A stretch of DNA of 64,000 nt from Rhodocollybia butyracea (taxonomy: Eukaryota; Basidiomycota; Agaricomycetes; Agaricales; Omphalotaceae): the NCBI GenBank assembly GCA_015501585.1, contig JADNRY010000007.1, forward strand, positions 558,001 to 622,000, in the 5' to 3' direction. Shown in pieces: positions 1 through 9,419 of this stretch; the stretch's first letter is position 1; each line of letters opens with the position of its first letter. The position numbers were made by a program, and so were the translations under genes. The notes beneath the pieces were generated by a model. The model searched no databases and had not been told where the DNA came from. It worked only from the letters and a program-made list of their open reading frames with translations.

Positions 1-1430
1 GGACTTGCTGTCCTTCGCGACCTTGGTGACTTGGAAGAATACGTTGTTCAAAATTCATCCCGCAGGGTACAACGAAAGCGTGAAATCCGGATGGCTCTGC
101 GGGCAATGGAAGGTCAAACAGTCCGATGGCCTTATAATCACGTTACAGTAAGTACGGATATATTTTAGAGAGCATCATCCTCAAGTCATTTAGCCTGTCG
201 GGGCCCAAATGTTCTGCTGCTGTTTCAGACAGAAATATACCGCGAACACTGCCGTACACTACGATACTTGTGTGCTGCAAATCAAACGCAAGGGATATTT
301 AGTATGGGACAAACTCCAACTAGGTAGCGGATTCCAAGTTCAGTTGGCCTATGGGAAGAAGGTTGTTCTGGATGGCGATCTCATTGGTCTCACCGAAGAC
401 TTTGAATTAACCCCTCAGCTGGCACATTTTTTGACGTTGAATGAAAGTTTGATCTTTCCTAGGCTAGAAAAGATAGAGTCGTCGATTTCGACCTACCGCA
501 ATCACCACCGGAAGGAATGTCATCACAAGGCGCAGGTTATGAGTTACCGATTCTTATCTCACGTCTATAACCAACCTCGTCCTCCTACCGGGTTGGCGCA
601 AAGCTCGTTCGAATTCGAACATGATCTCAGAATCCGTCAGCTTATGGCAGGAAGTGAGATAGTGTTCGAGGTTGCTTATGCTCGATTATCTGCAGTCTCT
701 ACAACAGAAACAGCTACCTGGTGGTATATATTCTGGGTATGTCATGTGTTGTCTCCAGTACATCCGGAATATTTATTGAAATATTCAGGACGATCTATGG
801 CGAAGAAACTATGACACTATATCCAGCCTCAAGCTACATGAAACGGATTTCAACCCATATTATCCTTCATCGATAGCGTACACTCCCCTTCCTCGACCTG
901 TATTGGAGTCGTTTTTGATTCAGCGGGGCTTACTGTCTGTACCAACAAAGCGGGGAAATTTCTTTCATAACGGGTTCTTGAACAAATTGTACCTGCGCCT
1001 GAACGAAACCGCATTTCATGGATCTAGCAAAGCAAGTCCCTTCACAACGATATGTATCTCACTGTTAAACGATGTTCGACAGGTGATCCACTTCCATCTC
1101 GGTGACCGCAAATCCAAGCTTGACATGGATGGTGTTGACCTTGAAATCCAGCTGGATGGACCGCCTTCCATGATGGGAACGGGTGGTGGAACAGACCACG
1201 ACAATTCTTTTATCATTGTCCGCCCGGAATACAGATGGGAAGGTGTTTTGACCGATAATATTCAACACCACCACTGGCGGAAAAAGAAGTTTTTAACAAA
1301 GTTGGGGGCCTGGTTTGGTATCACTCCGCTTTGGAGAGCTGGTACGGTCTCACCTGGTTTGTCGATAGATGCTCGGATGGAGAACGGGCGGTACGTTTTG
1401 CTGAACGATGTACATCTGAGAGCAAAATAG
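1..1430 (+). CDS. Unrecognised protein, 3' portion (5' end outside window)
   Basis: I do not recognise this gene. It enters the window already open and ends at a TAG at 1428-1430. A consistent reading joins exons 1-147, 229-253, 303-736 and 789-1430. The first exon is rich in charged and Arg residues (...RRVQRKREIRMALRAMEG), the middle is Leu/aromatic-rich, and the last exon gives a long uninterrupted C-terminal domain with a Gly-rich turn (MMGTGGGTDHDN) followed by FIIVRPEYRWEG and a basic tail ending HLRAK. No signal peptide or membrane segment is visible in the part present. An additional in-frame 42-nt intron (654-695) is possible and would not change the frame. The gene is transcribed toward the NudC gene about 200 bp downstream on the same strand. 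Confidence 0.6.
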
Positions 1431-1633
1431 GGACATTCACTTCTATATATACACATATAAAAACATTTTTATCTGCAAACTATAAGTTCGAACTGGGGTA
1501 CTTCCAAGGTTTCCATGGCTGAACGGTGTCACGGTGTAGGTCAAGGAGTGCAATTGGTGCTTCGCGCGCTATCTATTAAGTTATAATAAGCGCTTTCCAT
1601 CGGTTTCCAGCGCTTAAATTTCTTCATCTTGCA

Positions 1634-2532
1634 ATGTCTGGTTCTGCGGAAGAGTACGACAAAATGTCGGAGGAAGAGAGGAAGGCTAAAGACAAAGCCG
1701 ACAGAGCCAAAGAACAAGCGGAACAAGCTGGTAAGGCTCTAAATTCATGCGATTAATTTCGATTCGACTGGGCATTATACCAGCTTTACCGTACAAATGG
1801 ACGCAGATATTGGGCGAGCTTGACGTCCACGTACCCGTACCCAAGGGAACCAGAGGAAAGAATCTCGCGGTTGTCATCCAGAAGAAAAAACTCAGTGTTG
1901 GTCTGAAGGGATCTGAGGACAAGATACTGGACGGGGAACTTTGCAAGGAGATCAAGGTCGAAGATAGCACTTGGACGCTCGGTGTGAACTCCGCATTGAG
2001 TTATCGTATAATCCGATATTGATTTCTGCTAATTCAGAGGACGATGTAGTGCTCATCCATCTCGAAAAGCTAAATCAGCAATGGTGGGAGAATGTTCTAA
2101 CTCACCACCCCAAGCTCGATACCAGAAAGATCGAGCCCGCTGATAGCAAGCTCAGTGATCTGGATGGTGAAACTAGGTATGCCCATGATCTACTTTTTAC
2201 AGATCAAATGCTGAAACAACCCTGTGCTACTTAGAGGTATGGTTGAAAAAATGATGGTGAGATTGAACCGTTTAGTTGCGAAAATATACTCATCGGATTG
2301 TCATAGTTTGATAACCAGCAAAAGGTCACTTTGTCGTCTTATCATTGTCCGTCTTTATCTTACGGTTTCGTAGCAAATGGGAAAACCAACCTCTGATGAG
2401 CTCAAGAAAATGGAGGTTGGTTCACAACATTCTTTTCATGCTGATCTATGGCTAATAGTGTCCGCACAGGCTCTGAAAAAGTTCCAAGCCGCACATCCAG
2501 AAATGGACTTTTCCAACGCTAAAATCTCTTAA
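1634..2532 (+). CDS. nudC: NudC-type nuclear distribution protein (CS-domain co-chaperone)
   Basis: Exons 1634-1730, 1784-1981, 2038-2176, 2235-2256, 2307-2324, 2374-2415 and 2470-2532 join in frame to a protein of about 192 residues. It starts with a charged helix ([21 protein letters not shown]), followed by a CS (p23-like) domain with [17 protein letters not shown], the basic strand KGKNL-like segment and [14 protein letters not shown], and then the typical NudC tail [20 protein letters not shown] and the C-terminal [30 protein letters not shown]. NudC proteins act with Hsp90 and stabilise LIS1/dynein-pathway proteins in nuclear migration. The short length is like that of filamentous fungal NudC, which lacks most of the animal N-terminal extension. 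One exon is only 18 nt (FDNQQK). Confidence 0.93.
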
Positions 2533-2588
2533 ACAAAAAATTGTGCAGAACATCTGAAATGTATTAATTACTGTAAATCTACTTTTGA

Positions 2589-4882
2589 CTACTGGAGTTT
2601 ACGACGTTTTCCTGGTAGCGGTATTACAGAAGTTGTGCTTTTCCTCTTAATGCTTTCTGCCAGACTTTGCAAACTTTGACCATCACTTGCATTGCGGGGT
2701 TGGGCGTTCGAAGATGTTGCCCTTTCCTTCGTGCGTGCATCCAGCAAAGTTTTCATTGATTTAGTCTTTTTGAAACTGTGAATAAACTTCAGTACGGTAT
2801 CGTTTGCGAGATACAGGAATCTTACCGAGGATTGGAGGGATCAATGGCGAAATCGTGGTCATCGTGAACTGCTTTAAAACGATCATCGTCAACGTCAATT
2901 TGGAAGTCTTCCTGTAACTCGGCCTCGTCCAACTTCTTTCCCTTCCTTAATTTTTTGCCCTTCAGCTTCTCAGCTTTAAGGACCGTTTTCAGGTTGAAAT
3001 GCTGGGGCTCCGCGTTACTGGAAGCGATAAGAAGAGAAAGACTCTCCTCCGTTGCAACCTGTTTCGGCTTTTGGGACTCTTTCGATTTGGAGCCTTTGGC
3101 AGTTTTTTTGCTAGCTAGCGCTGGCTTATCGCCTTCATCGGCGTCGTCGCTAGCTGCGGCGAAGAAATCATCAGCTTCGACAGCATCTTTCTCCTTCCCA
3201 CCATCCTGTTTCTTCCTGTTTCTCTTCTCCTTCATCTTGCGCTGGTATTTTTCGAGCGAAGTTTCATCTTTGTCCTCTTTCGAAGTTGATAAACCAGGAG
3301 CAAAGGTGACCTCCATATCAATGTCTGGTTCGCCGTCATCACCATCGTTCCAACCTTCCGGTAGGTCATTACCACCACCAAGCAGTAACGAGCGCAGTTT
3401 GTCGCGGGAAGTTGATTTTCGTTCGGTTTTTTCATCTGATTCCGATTCTGAAGACGATGAAGCAAGATAGGCTTTGAAATCTGCTTCCTCCATCTCTTTA
3501 CGCGAAATTTTGCGACGAGTGATTTGATTTCTGTTGGGATCATCGTCGTCCCAAGTGAGCTTGACTTTAGAATGACGCAGAGCCTTACGTATAGACGTTA
3601 GACAAATCGAAACCGAAAACTAGTAAACCTACATCGGTTACGAATTCTACACCCTTGTACGCAGCACCCTCGTCGTTTGTAGCTTCTTCCCTAGGGACAG
3701 ATTGAGCGATGGACTAAGTAACGATGAAACTATAGTTACCGAGGCTCATCCTCAAAAGTCATCTCATCGGGAACAAAGCTCAAATCAAAAACGTTAGCGG
3801 ATCGTTCTAGTTCAGTTCCTTCGAGTTCGTCGTAGATGTGAGAAGCAGCCTCGATGGTGTCGCATGTGAGTATAGCGTAGTAGTACCTTTAATTGTTGTA
3901 AGAAGATGGATTTGGATACAAGAGTTTCCAACTCACCGTAATCTTTCCAGTTGATATTTCCTCAAAGCATCTTCGTCAAACTCATTCTCATCCCCGACTT
4001 GAATGATGTTTTGTGCTGTGACCTCGTCATCGTCATCGTCTTCCTCCGACTGCTTCCTTTTAAAGATCTCAGGGGGAGGGCCTTCCTTCTCTTCACGGAC
4101 AAGTCTCTCCTTCCCAAATTGACTCGGGTAGACTTTAACACTGAGAACACGACCACGGGCGACGCTGCTGGCACCCCCTTTTACATTTCGTCGTTTGTCT
4201 GAGTTCACCTTGGAGGACGAAGACGCTGCCGGCGCGGTTGGAGACACCAATGAAGAGCAAATTTTGTAGAGATCGACTGCACGAACATGGTCCCAGTCTA
4301 GATTAACTATCGCTAAACGATTAGTTCTGTCGGTTTCGGGGGCAGGAGCAGGTTCCGGATTGGATTCGTTATATGCAGCTGCTTGAGCATCCAAATCCGC
4401 AAAATTGTTTTCATCCAAGTCTATTTCCGCCTCATCATTGGTGATGGATATTGGACGGGACGCATCACGTCCGACAGTGACAAAGTCACCTTTATCGCTG
4501 TCATCGTCACCATGCTCCTGTTCTTCTTCGTCAGATGATTCCAGCAAGACCTCCCCGCGAGCATAGTCCAGCGCTGTAGAATGGCCTTGGACAGGTTGGT
4601 CTTCGTTCTCAAGGCGATAGAACCGCCTCAGGTTTTCATGGTCCTGGTTATCCGAAACAGGACGCCCATATTTATCCACGCGGCCTGGCAAATATGATGA
4701 TATGAGCGCGAGACAACAATCAATACTACCAGTCACAGCCAACCTGATTGGCCCTTTTTCTTGCTTTTTGCAGGAGCAAAAACAGACTTGAAACGGTCGT
4801 CGACCACAACTTTTGACTGTTGTTTCTTGGGTCGACGAAACCGAGGGTCTGATTTTAGTCTGGCAAACCGAGGGTCCGACAT
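2589..4882 (-). CDS. ESF1: ESF1-like pre-rRNA processing protein (NUC153 family)
   Basis: ESF1 is a nucleolar protein needed for 18S rRNA maturation. Translation starts at 4882 (MSDPRFARLKSDPRFRRPKK), matching the conserved 'DPRF' opening of the family. A long acidic segment, SSDEEEQEHGDDDSDKGDF, is followed by the core NRLAIVNLDWDHVRAVDLY and VLSVKVYPSQFGKER, the YYYAILTCDT exon, an FEDEP junction, and then VKLTWDDDDPNRNQITRRK. The 3' part (2822-3493) is Lys/Glu/Ser-rich and ends in DDRFKAVHDDHDFAIDPSNPR, the diagnostic NUC153 motif. The final exon gives FKKTKSMKTLLDARTKER and ends at the TAG at 2589-2591. The gene has at least five introns. It is transcribed divergently from the repeat-peptide gene at 5171. 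Confidence 0.93.
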
Positions 4883-4975
4883 GGTAGTAGTAGAGATGAA
4901 CCCTAAAATTTGATTTCACGCGTCGACGTCCATCATTGATCATTTGATGTGCTTGCAACTATAAAGATATCCATG

Positions 4976-5118
4976 TATAAATTTAACTCTTTCACTTGTT
5001 CGTTCATCTTCCCCTTCGTTCCCCTTCCCTCCCTTCAGGTAAGTTCTCGAGGTCACAAAGTTTCTTTCTACTCAAAATCGTTCCTAGTTTTCCTTCTTTC
5101 TTCCTTGCCCGGTAGCAG
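4976..5118 (+). promoter_or_regulatory. Putative promoter and leader of the repeat-peptide gene
   Basis: The 288-bp gap between the ESF1 start and the start at 5171 holds a TATA-like TATAAATT at about 4976, then a strongly pyrimidine-rich stretch (about 4986-5038). After that comes a good donor (GTAAGT at 5039) and candidate acceptors TAG/CAG at 5113-5118, which could be a leader intron in the 5' UTR. CT-rich tracts near transcription starts are common upstream of strongly expressed fungal genes. The leader intron is inferred from consensus only. Confidence 0.35.
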
Positions 5119-5170
5119 GAACTTTCAGTCATTTACACTCGAATACATTTCTTTCACGTTCTCTTAAACA

Positions 5171-6033
5171 ATGTTCTCTCGTACGATTCTTTGCTGCACC
5201 ATTTTGGTTGCTTTGGCTGGACTAGCAACTGCCTCGCCGCTACCGATGCCAGTATGTATCCGTCGGAACATTTAAAAGATAATATAATTCTGATATAATT
5301 ATAGCTTCAACAGGCTCGTAGAAACGGTCTCGGCCCCCTTGACACAGTCGAAGTGTACAAGAGAAATGAACCCGTTGTTGTGCGCGCTATTCCTGAGCCA
5401 GGTACCTCGCTATTTCTTTTCGTATCCAACAGTCAACTGACGCTTTCACCGCGCAAAGAGGATCTTGTTGCCCGCCAGATTCCCGAACAGACTCCTACCA
5501 AGGGGGTTAACGGTCAGATCTTAGCGTACCGCAACGAGCCTGTTGTGGTTCGTTCTATTCCGGAGCCAGGTACCTATCGCTATCCTTTCTCGTTTTAATA
5601 GTGAACTGACTCATCATGCAAAGAGGACCTTGTTGCCCGTCAGATTCCTGAGGAGAACCCGACCAAGGGTGTTAACGGCAACATCGTGGCATACAGCCGC
5701 CGCCAGATTCCCGAGGAGAACCCAACCAAGGGTGTTAACGGTAACATCGTGGCATATAGCCGCCGCCAGATCCCTGAGGAGAACCCGACCAAGGGTGTTA
5801 ACGGCAACATCGTGGCATATAGCCGCCGCCAGATTCCTGAGGAGAATCCGACCAAGGGTGTTAACGGTAACATCGTGGCATATAGTCGCCGCCAGATCCC
5901 TGAGGAGAACCCGACCAAGGGTGTTAACGGTAACATTGTGGCATATAGCCGCCGCCAGATTCCTGAGGAGAACCCAACCAAGGGTGTCAACGGCAACATC
6001 GTGGCATACAGCCGCCGCCAGACTCGCAGGTAG
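5171..6033 (+). CDS. Secreted Kex2-type repeat peptide precursor
   Basis: Exons 5171-5251, 5305-5401, 5459-5569 and 5624-6033 total 699 nt, giving a 232-residue protein. Residues 1 to about 21 form a signal peptide (MFSRTILCCTILVALAGLATA). The rest alternates short peptides with basic sites: ARR, then NGLGPLDTVEVYKR, then NEPVVVRAIPEPEDLVAR, a variant QIPEQTPTKGVNGQILAYR, a second NEPVVVR peptide, and six identical copies of QIPEENPTKGVNGNIVAYS each followed by Arg-Arg. It ends QTRR-stop. Signal peptide plus dibasic-separated repeats is the hallmark of fungal Kex2-processed repeat proteins. Some of these give cyclic RiPPs (ustiloxin-like dikaritins), pheromone-like peptides or wall-associated repellent peptides. 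Every core begins with Gln, which could become pyroglutamate. No UstYa (DUF3328), tyrosinase or methyltransferase gene is seen nearby, and there is no C-terminal CaaX, so a farnesylated basidiomycete pheromone is unlikely. The product and its role are unknown. Confidence 0.85.
5365..5703 (+). repeat. Duplicated exon-intron-exon module
   Basis: Two consecutive modules, 5365-5532 and 5533-5703, each encode NEPVVVR(A/S)IPEPEDLVAR followed by one QIPE peptide. Each is interrupted by an intron at the same codon position (5402-5458 and 5570-5623). Both introns begin GTACCT, contain a related CTATC/TTTCT core and a TGAACTGAC/TCAACTGAC stretch, and end GCAAAG, so the intron was duplicated together with the exon. 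Confidence 0.85.
5641..6018 (+). repeat. Six tandem 63-bp coding repeats
   Basis: Units begin at 5641, 5704, 5767, 5830, 5893 and 5956, each starting CAGAT and ending CGCCGC. All six encode the same 21 residues (19-residue peptide plus Arg-Arg). The copies differ at about nine codons (for example ATT/ATC, CCT/CCC, AAC/AAT, CCG/CCA, GGC/GGT, TAC/TAT, AGC/AGT) and every difference is silent. A partial seventh start (CAGACTCGCAGG) follows immediately before the stop. Confidence 0.97.
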
Positions 6034-6423
6034 GGTGCTGCCTCTTCACTCAAGTTTTTTCTGTTGCTGATTGATTTTGTTCAGGAATTGAGTGTTGGAG
6101 AATTAGGATGCGGACATGAATTGTATCTCAAGATAACGTGCTGGAAGGAGATTTCGACAATCTTAACACGAGTTCCGACTAGTTCGTTACTCCTTTCTGT
6201 GTTTAGCGTACATCGCACTGGTTGTATTTGTCTGGATTACTGTTGGAAGTTTTTTTCAATAATAATGAAGTGGTAGTCATTCTTTGCTGTTATGGTCCCA
6301 CAGTAACGCAAGTTCCGTTGATGGTTGTTCTAAGTGCTTAAGAACACTTCAACAGGTGTAACTGCAACATGTATAATAACTGATTGACTGTTGTCAACGC
6401 CCCCAAGTACGCAGCCTCTACTT
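6034..6423. other. Intergenic, between convergent genes
   Basis: This is the shared 3' region of the repeat-peptide gene and the convergent reductase gene. I see no coding exon; short open frames here lack conserved features. Confidence 0.6.
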
Positions 6424-8138
6424 CTAAATTGATTTATGATTCTCCTCCACTACCTCGCATCGTATGTCAAACTTGGCATACTCTCGAAGCCGCTGGACAA
6501 TAGTGTTTCCCAAAGCGGTCGCAGGTGTTAGCACACCTCCTTTTTTCGATAGTGCTGGTAATGTCTTGCGGTTTAATAGCAGTGCAAGCCCACTTTCTGC
6601 CAACATGACTGAACATGAAACATCAGTCTCAAAATTGGCCAATAGAATAGATAACACGGACGTGGAGATAGATAATATCCTGGATCACCCTTGCCAGACA
6701 ACGTTGTTTCCACTTTCACAGGTTTAAGGAACGCGGATGACGGTATGGATGTGGTTACATTTATGACAGTCAGACTGCCATCGTTCTCGAGTTTCCTAAA
6801 TCGATGATATGTATTAGTGACTCTGCAGCTGAATGGCGGTAGTGCTACATACTTGTCAAAGATAGCACTGGTCTCTTTCATCCCTAACCTCCCAACAAAC
6901 CATCTGACCTGAATGAAGGGCTTAGGTTCAGCTGATTATTCCATTGATGAGAGCGTACCGGAGAAAGAGCCAACAGACTAATTGCTATCAGTAGTGTGAA
7001 ACCGAGCATAACGCTGGCAAATATGCTTTTCTGGCGCATAAATTCGTCATAGACCATTGAGGGCCCATATCGCTCTCGCTCTTTGCCTGACCCCACAAGT
7101 TTTTCATACTCAAGAAGGCCCCAAGAGCGTTGTACGATAGCTCTGTTTGGAGTTGACATAACAAAGAATCCGCCAACCACGGTCTCCCGAGTGGTTGGGA
7201 GTGTCATCCGGTAAATGAGACGTGCAGGAGGAGAAGGTTGGCCAGCAACTTGGGTTTTTACAGTTAGTGGTCGGTAGTTGACGTATTTCAAAAAGTCCCA
7301 GCGCACCTGGACTAAGATAATAATCCCGCATCATCTGTGCGAGTTGCTGTTTGGATGTGTCAAATGCACCTACCAAAGTGGACACTGTCCCATTTGACAT
7401 GACCCCTCGAGGTTCATACGAAGTTGTTGAAGCACCGATGTACAGTGGCTCAGCAGCATTGGAAGAGTGCTCCTTTAGTGCTTTATTGGCAAGGAACACT
7501 GTGATGTCGGAAGGCAATGAATCCATTCCACATGAAGGAATGATTATAGATCCAGTTTTGGTAGCGAGATAGTCGTATCTGGGGACCTGTTTAGATGTAT
7601 TATAAAAGTATTAATGATAGATAGACATGCCTTTCGATAATATCTCTTATGAATATGGATTCGCCAGTGAGATCCGCGTAGCTGAAATACAGGTGAGCTC
7701 AAGAATTCAAGAGCCGTAATATTCACTAACTGCACACCATTACGAGCGCAAGCACTAGAGGGTTGTTAGATTCATCTTGGATGGTGTATCCGTGTACTCG
7801 CCAGACAACAGGAGGTCCCCACTTCACATACGGGCCCACACAATTCAAGACTACTTTTGAATTTTTCACCAATGCTTCGACTTGGTCAAAGTTTGTAACG
7901 TCCACGACATGAACTAGTATGGATTTTGGCAGAGACAAGCTGGAGACGAGTTCATCTGTGTATAGTTGAGCACCGACCGCCTAGAAACAGCGCACAGCGT
8001 ATTACGAGTACCTAGTTTCTTCCTGGACCTTCCGGCTATTGCAAGTGTAAATTGAGCGCGTTCAGGGTGACCAGCCAAATAACGAATGGTTTGTCTTCCT
8101 GTGATGCCTGTAGCACCGAGGACAAGGATATCGACCAT
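6424..8138 (-). CDS. Saccharopine-dehydrogenase-like oxidoreductase
   Basis: The start at 8138 gives MVDILVLGATGITGRQTIRYL, an N-terminal Rossmann fold with GATGxTG for NAD(P) binding, followed by AGRSRKKL. Next come LVHVVDVTNFDQVEALVKNSKVVLNCVGPY, YADLTGES and IIPSCGMDSLPSDI, the standard signatures of the SCCPDH/YNR-type family (also called trans-acting enoyl reductase-like). The C-terminal half contains a hydrophobic segment near LLIAISLLALSPV and ends GVLTPATALGNTIVQRLREYAKFDI. These proteins are usually membrane- or lipid-droplet-associated and their substrates are mostly unknown. They are not saccharopine dehydrogenases of lysine synthesis. At least six introns interrupt the gene. It converges on the repeat-peptide gene, but nothing in the sequence ties the two functionally. 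Confidence 0.85.
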
Positions 8139-8246
8139 GAGGGTTAAGCGCAAGTAACTAACTTATACGTCATTTTACCGCGGACTGATTTCGAGTTCGG
8201 TCAAAGTTCGGTCAAAGTTACAATACAATACAATTACAATTATGCT

Positions 8247-9312
8247 TTAATCGTCGACCATAATGACTCCCATACTCTGTTTTATATCCATGCCCAGTAG
8301 CTTCATCTTACCAGCCTACAAACACTGGTCAGCGAAAGATATCGAGAAATGCATTTGAACAAAAATATGAACCTGTACACGCTCGTTCTGAACCTTCCTT
8401 AACTCCATTAGGTGCTCCGTGGTGAGGTAACTAGAGCTATCAGTCTTCTTTTTCTTGTGAGCATTACTGAGAGCTTTCATGTCCTCTTGCGCATTATACG
8501 AGTCATCTGCGGGAGGCAGAATCTCCCCAGCACGTATTCCAGCCATCCTTCTTTCGAACGCCTCCATATTGTAGTATTTTTCGTGCGGTAGAGTCGCTGA
8601 GCTGAGGTCAGGAAGAGCTCAGTTTCACGAGAGCTCTCACTTGCCTGTGTTATAATCCTCAATGAATCGAGAAAATTCCTTCTTGTTTTGATCTTTGGAA
8701 ATCGTTTCGGGGTTAATCTTGCGTTCTTCGACCAACCATGTTTGAAACTCTGAAGTCTTTGAGAAGATACTAAGGGGACGTGAGTTTGAAGACACATATA
8801 GAGAAGACTTCGACTTACTCGACCTCGGAGATGATACCGTATTTGCCCCATTGTGAAGTGTGTGCACCGGCTTTCTTTTTCTAAAGAGTCAGGTGTAAAC
8901 GCAGCTAGTTCCACCTCATATCATACCCACTGACCTTTTCCTTTCGTTCCTTCTTTTCCCGCTTCTTTTCCTTTCTTTCCCTCCGTTCCCGTTCTTTACT
9001 CTTGCTCCGCTTTTCATCCTTTCTCTTCTTCCGTCTCGAGTCTGAAGAGGAAGAACTAGAGACGGAATCTGCTCTTTCTCTCCGCCTTTTCCTGTCTCTG
9101 GACCTCGAACGTGACGGAGATGGATGCCTTCTTTTCGCAGGCGGACTTTTGCTGCGACTTCTGCCACGATACGGATGTCTTTCTTCGCTTACATTCCTGT
9201 GTCTGCGATGAGGAGATTTTGACCTGGAGCGACGTGAAGAGTAATGGTCTTGATGATCTCTTCTAGAGTCGCGTCTTGGACTCTTTGAGCGTGAACGACG
9301 ACTGCGATCCAT
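8247..9312 (-). CDS. Arg/Ser-rich splicing-associated protein (unnamed family)
   Basis: The start at 9312 gives MDRSRRSRSKSPRRDSRRDH, opening an RS/RD-rich domain of about 90 residues (RSRSKSPP, SPSRSRSRDRKRRRE), a Ser run, and a very basic RKEKKREKKERKEK helix. The conserved part follows: a SQWGKYGIISEVEIFSKTSEFQTWL stretch, ERKINPETISKDQNKKEFSRFIEDYNT, ATLPHEKYYNMEAFERRM, and the C-terminal MKLLGMDIKQSMGVIMVDD. This order is a eukaryotic RS-domain protein family that I recognise by pattern but cannot name. Nuclear, spliceosome-associated function is an inference from the RS domain. The gene is head to head with the CC1-type splicing factor at 9420. An upstream in-frame ATG at 9327 is an alternative start adding five residues. 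Confidence 0.8.
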
Positions 9313-9419
9313 GGGCCAGACTAGCAAAGAAAGGAAATGATCACGAGTACCACTGTCTGACTCAATTCTCCTGAAGTCACGTTATTTTCGTTCTTTCCCA
9401 TTTACTTCCAAGTTCCAGA

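Noticed and set aside
2955..3470. Plus-strand Ser/Phe-rich 171-residue frame
   Set aside because: It is the shadow of the acidic Lys/Glu/Ser-rich ESF1 exon on the other strand.
5641..6018. CRISPR-like regular repeats
   Set aside because: Units are directly contiguous with no unique spacers, and they are coding. The genome is eukaryotic.
5171..6033. Farnesylated basidiomycete mating pheromone precursor
   Set aside because: Such precursors are short and end in a CaaX motif. This one has a signal peptide, dibasic repeats and ends QTRR.
5640..6053. Perfectly periodic 137-residue minus-strand open frame (WRRLYATMLPL... repeats)
   Set aside because: It is the antisense of the 63-bp coding repeats. 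Because the unit length is divisible by three, all frames stay open. It has no start context, introns or signal peptide.
5543..6070. Arg-rich plus-strand frame over the repeats
   Set aside because: It is a shifted reading of the same array. The frame encoding QIPE...AYS is supported by the signal-peptide exon, splice phases and purely silent variation.
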